Assembly (NCBI RefSeq): GCF_002553505.1
Contig: NZ_PDCP01000001.1
Coordinates: 124,001 to 188,000, forward strand
Length of the DNA: 64,000 nucleotides
Direction: 5' to 3'
Source: Mycolicibacterium agri
GTDB lineage: Bacteria > Actinomycetota > Actinomycetes > Mycobacteriales > Mycobacteriaceae
How positions within the stretch are numbered: position 1 is the stretch's first letter; every line of letters begins with the position of its first letter. Shown piece after piece: positions 63,751 to 64,000 of this stretch. The translations under genes and the position numbers were made by a program. The notes under the pieces are model-generated. The model did no database searches, was not told where the DNA came from, and worked only from the letters and a program-made list of their open reading frames with translations.

Positions 63751-64000
63751 GTGAGCCGCGTACTTGTCACGGGCGGCGTCGGAACCATCGGCACTGCCGT
63801 TGTTCGTAGGCTCCTGCGCGACAGCGCGTTCCAGGTCCGAGTATCGGATCAACGTGAGCCGCCGGAATGGATGCGCGAGACCTGCGAGATCCACACCGGT
63901 GACCTTCGGTCGGTGGACGTAGCCCTGGCGGCGATAAACGGCTGTACCCATGTCATTCATCTCGCGGCGATAGTCGGCGGAATCGCCAACTTCCACAAGC
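63751..64000 (+). CDS. NAD-dependent epimerase/dehydratase, partial at window edge
   Basis: The first 83 residues of an extended SDR. The N-terminus MSRVLVTGGVGTIGTAVVRRLL is the Rossmann GxxGxxG motif; HVIHLAAIVGGIANFHK is typical of sugar-nucleotide epimerases and dehydratases. The GTG at 63751 lies 73 nt after the AlgD-like gene, in the same direction. It may act on the product of that enzyme. The rest lies outside the window. Confidence 0.8.
   Translation, partial: MSRVLVTGGVGTIGTAVVRRLLRDSAFQVRVSDQREPPEWMRETCEIHTGDLRSVDVALAAINGCTHVIHLAAIVGGIANFHK

Overview
The window looks like the chromosome of a rapidly growing mycobacterium (Mycolicibacterium-like). It is GC-rich, with many GTG starts, 4-nt stop/start overlaps and several promoters that fit leaderless transcription. 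It also carries the steroid catabolic genes of Mycobacterium in recognisable order. No rRNA, tRNA, CRISPR array, transposase or integrase was seen.

Region 1 (1 to about 32.8 kb) is a cholesterol catabolic island interrupted by other modules. Read from right to left, the backbone has the order of M. tuberculosis Rv3540c-Rv3557c: ltp2, chsH1, chsH2, fadE29, fadE28, cyp125, fadA5, a ddn-type protein, two SDRs, echA20, ipdA, ipdB, ipdC, fadA6 and kstR2. Two KstR2 operators and two KstR-like operators are visible. fdxB and Rv3555c are not found at their expected place between ipdC and fadA6. The extra genes form three modules. (a) A GntR-associated locus of unknown substrate holds a TauABC/SsuABC-like ABC importer, two Dabb proteins, an amidohydrolase, a Gfo/Idh oxidoreductase, a DUF3500 protein and a zinc alcohol dehydrogenase; AT-rich promoter motifs recur in it. 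A SatD/membrane protein pair with a double 19-bp palindrome sits next to it. (b) A histidine phosphatase and a TAXI-type TRAP importer. (c) A small XRE regulator with a methionine-aminopeptidase-like enzyme, a DsbA-fold protein and an NTF2-fold protein.

Region 2 (about 33.5 to 64 kb, running off the right edge) is a large cell-surface polysaccharide locus. It starts with a polyprenyl-phosphate sugar transferase. Sugar-nucleotide genes follow (rmlA, a UDP-glucose dehydrogenase, an RfbF-like nucleotidyltransferase, epimerases, an RmlC-like protein and an AlgD-like GDP-mannose dehydrogenase). It also has sugar-tailoring enzymes (two TcaB9/NovU-like C-methyltransferases, PIG-L deacetylase, 2OG oxygenase-like protein, PLP aminotransferase, pyruvyltransferase, GNAT, polysaccharide deacetylase). 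Glycosyltransferases and a complete Wzx/Wzy/Wzz-type set (flippase, polymerase/ligase, chain-length protein) complete it. Two uronic-acid dehydrogenases plus a pyruvyltransferase suggest an acidic polymer, which would be unusual for a mycobacterium. The chemistry is inferred from gene families only.

Many genes in both regions run in tightly coupled operons: echA20-ipdA-ipdB-ipdC, fadE29-chsH2-chsH1-ltp2, and rmlA to the PIG-L gene. The most interesting unexplained pieces are the GntR-linked catabolic locus, the SatD pair with its palindromes, the apparent CTG start of the TRAP permease, the second C-methyltransferase that has lost its catalytic motif, and a 503-residue lipoprotein of unknown fold inside the polysaccharide locus.
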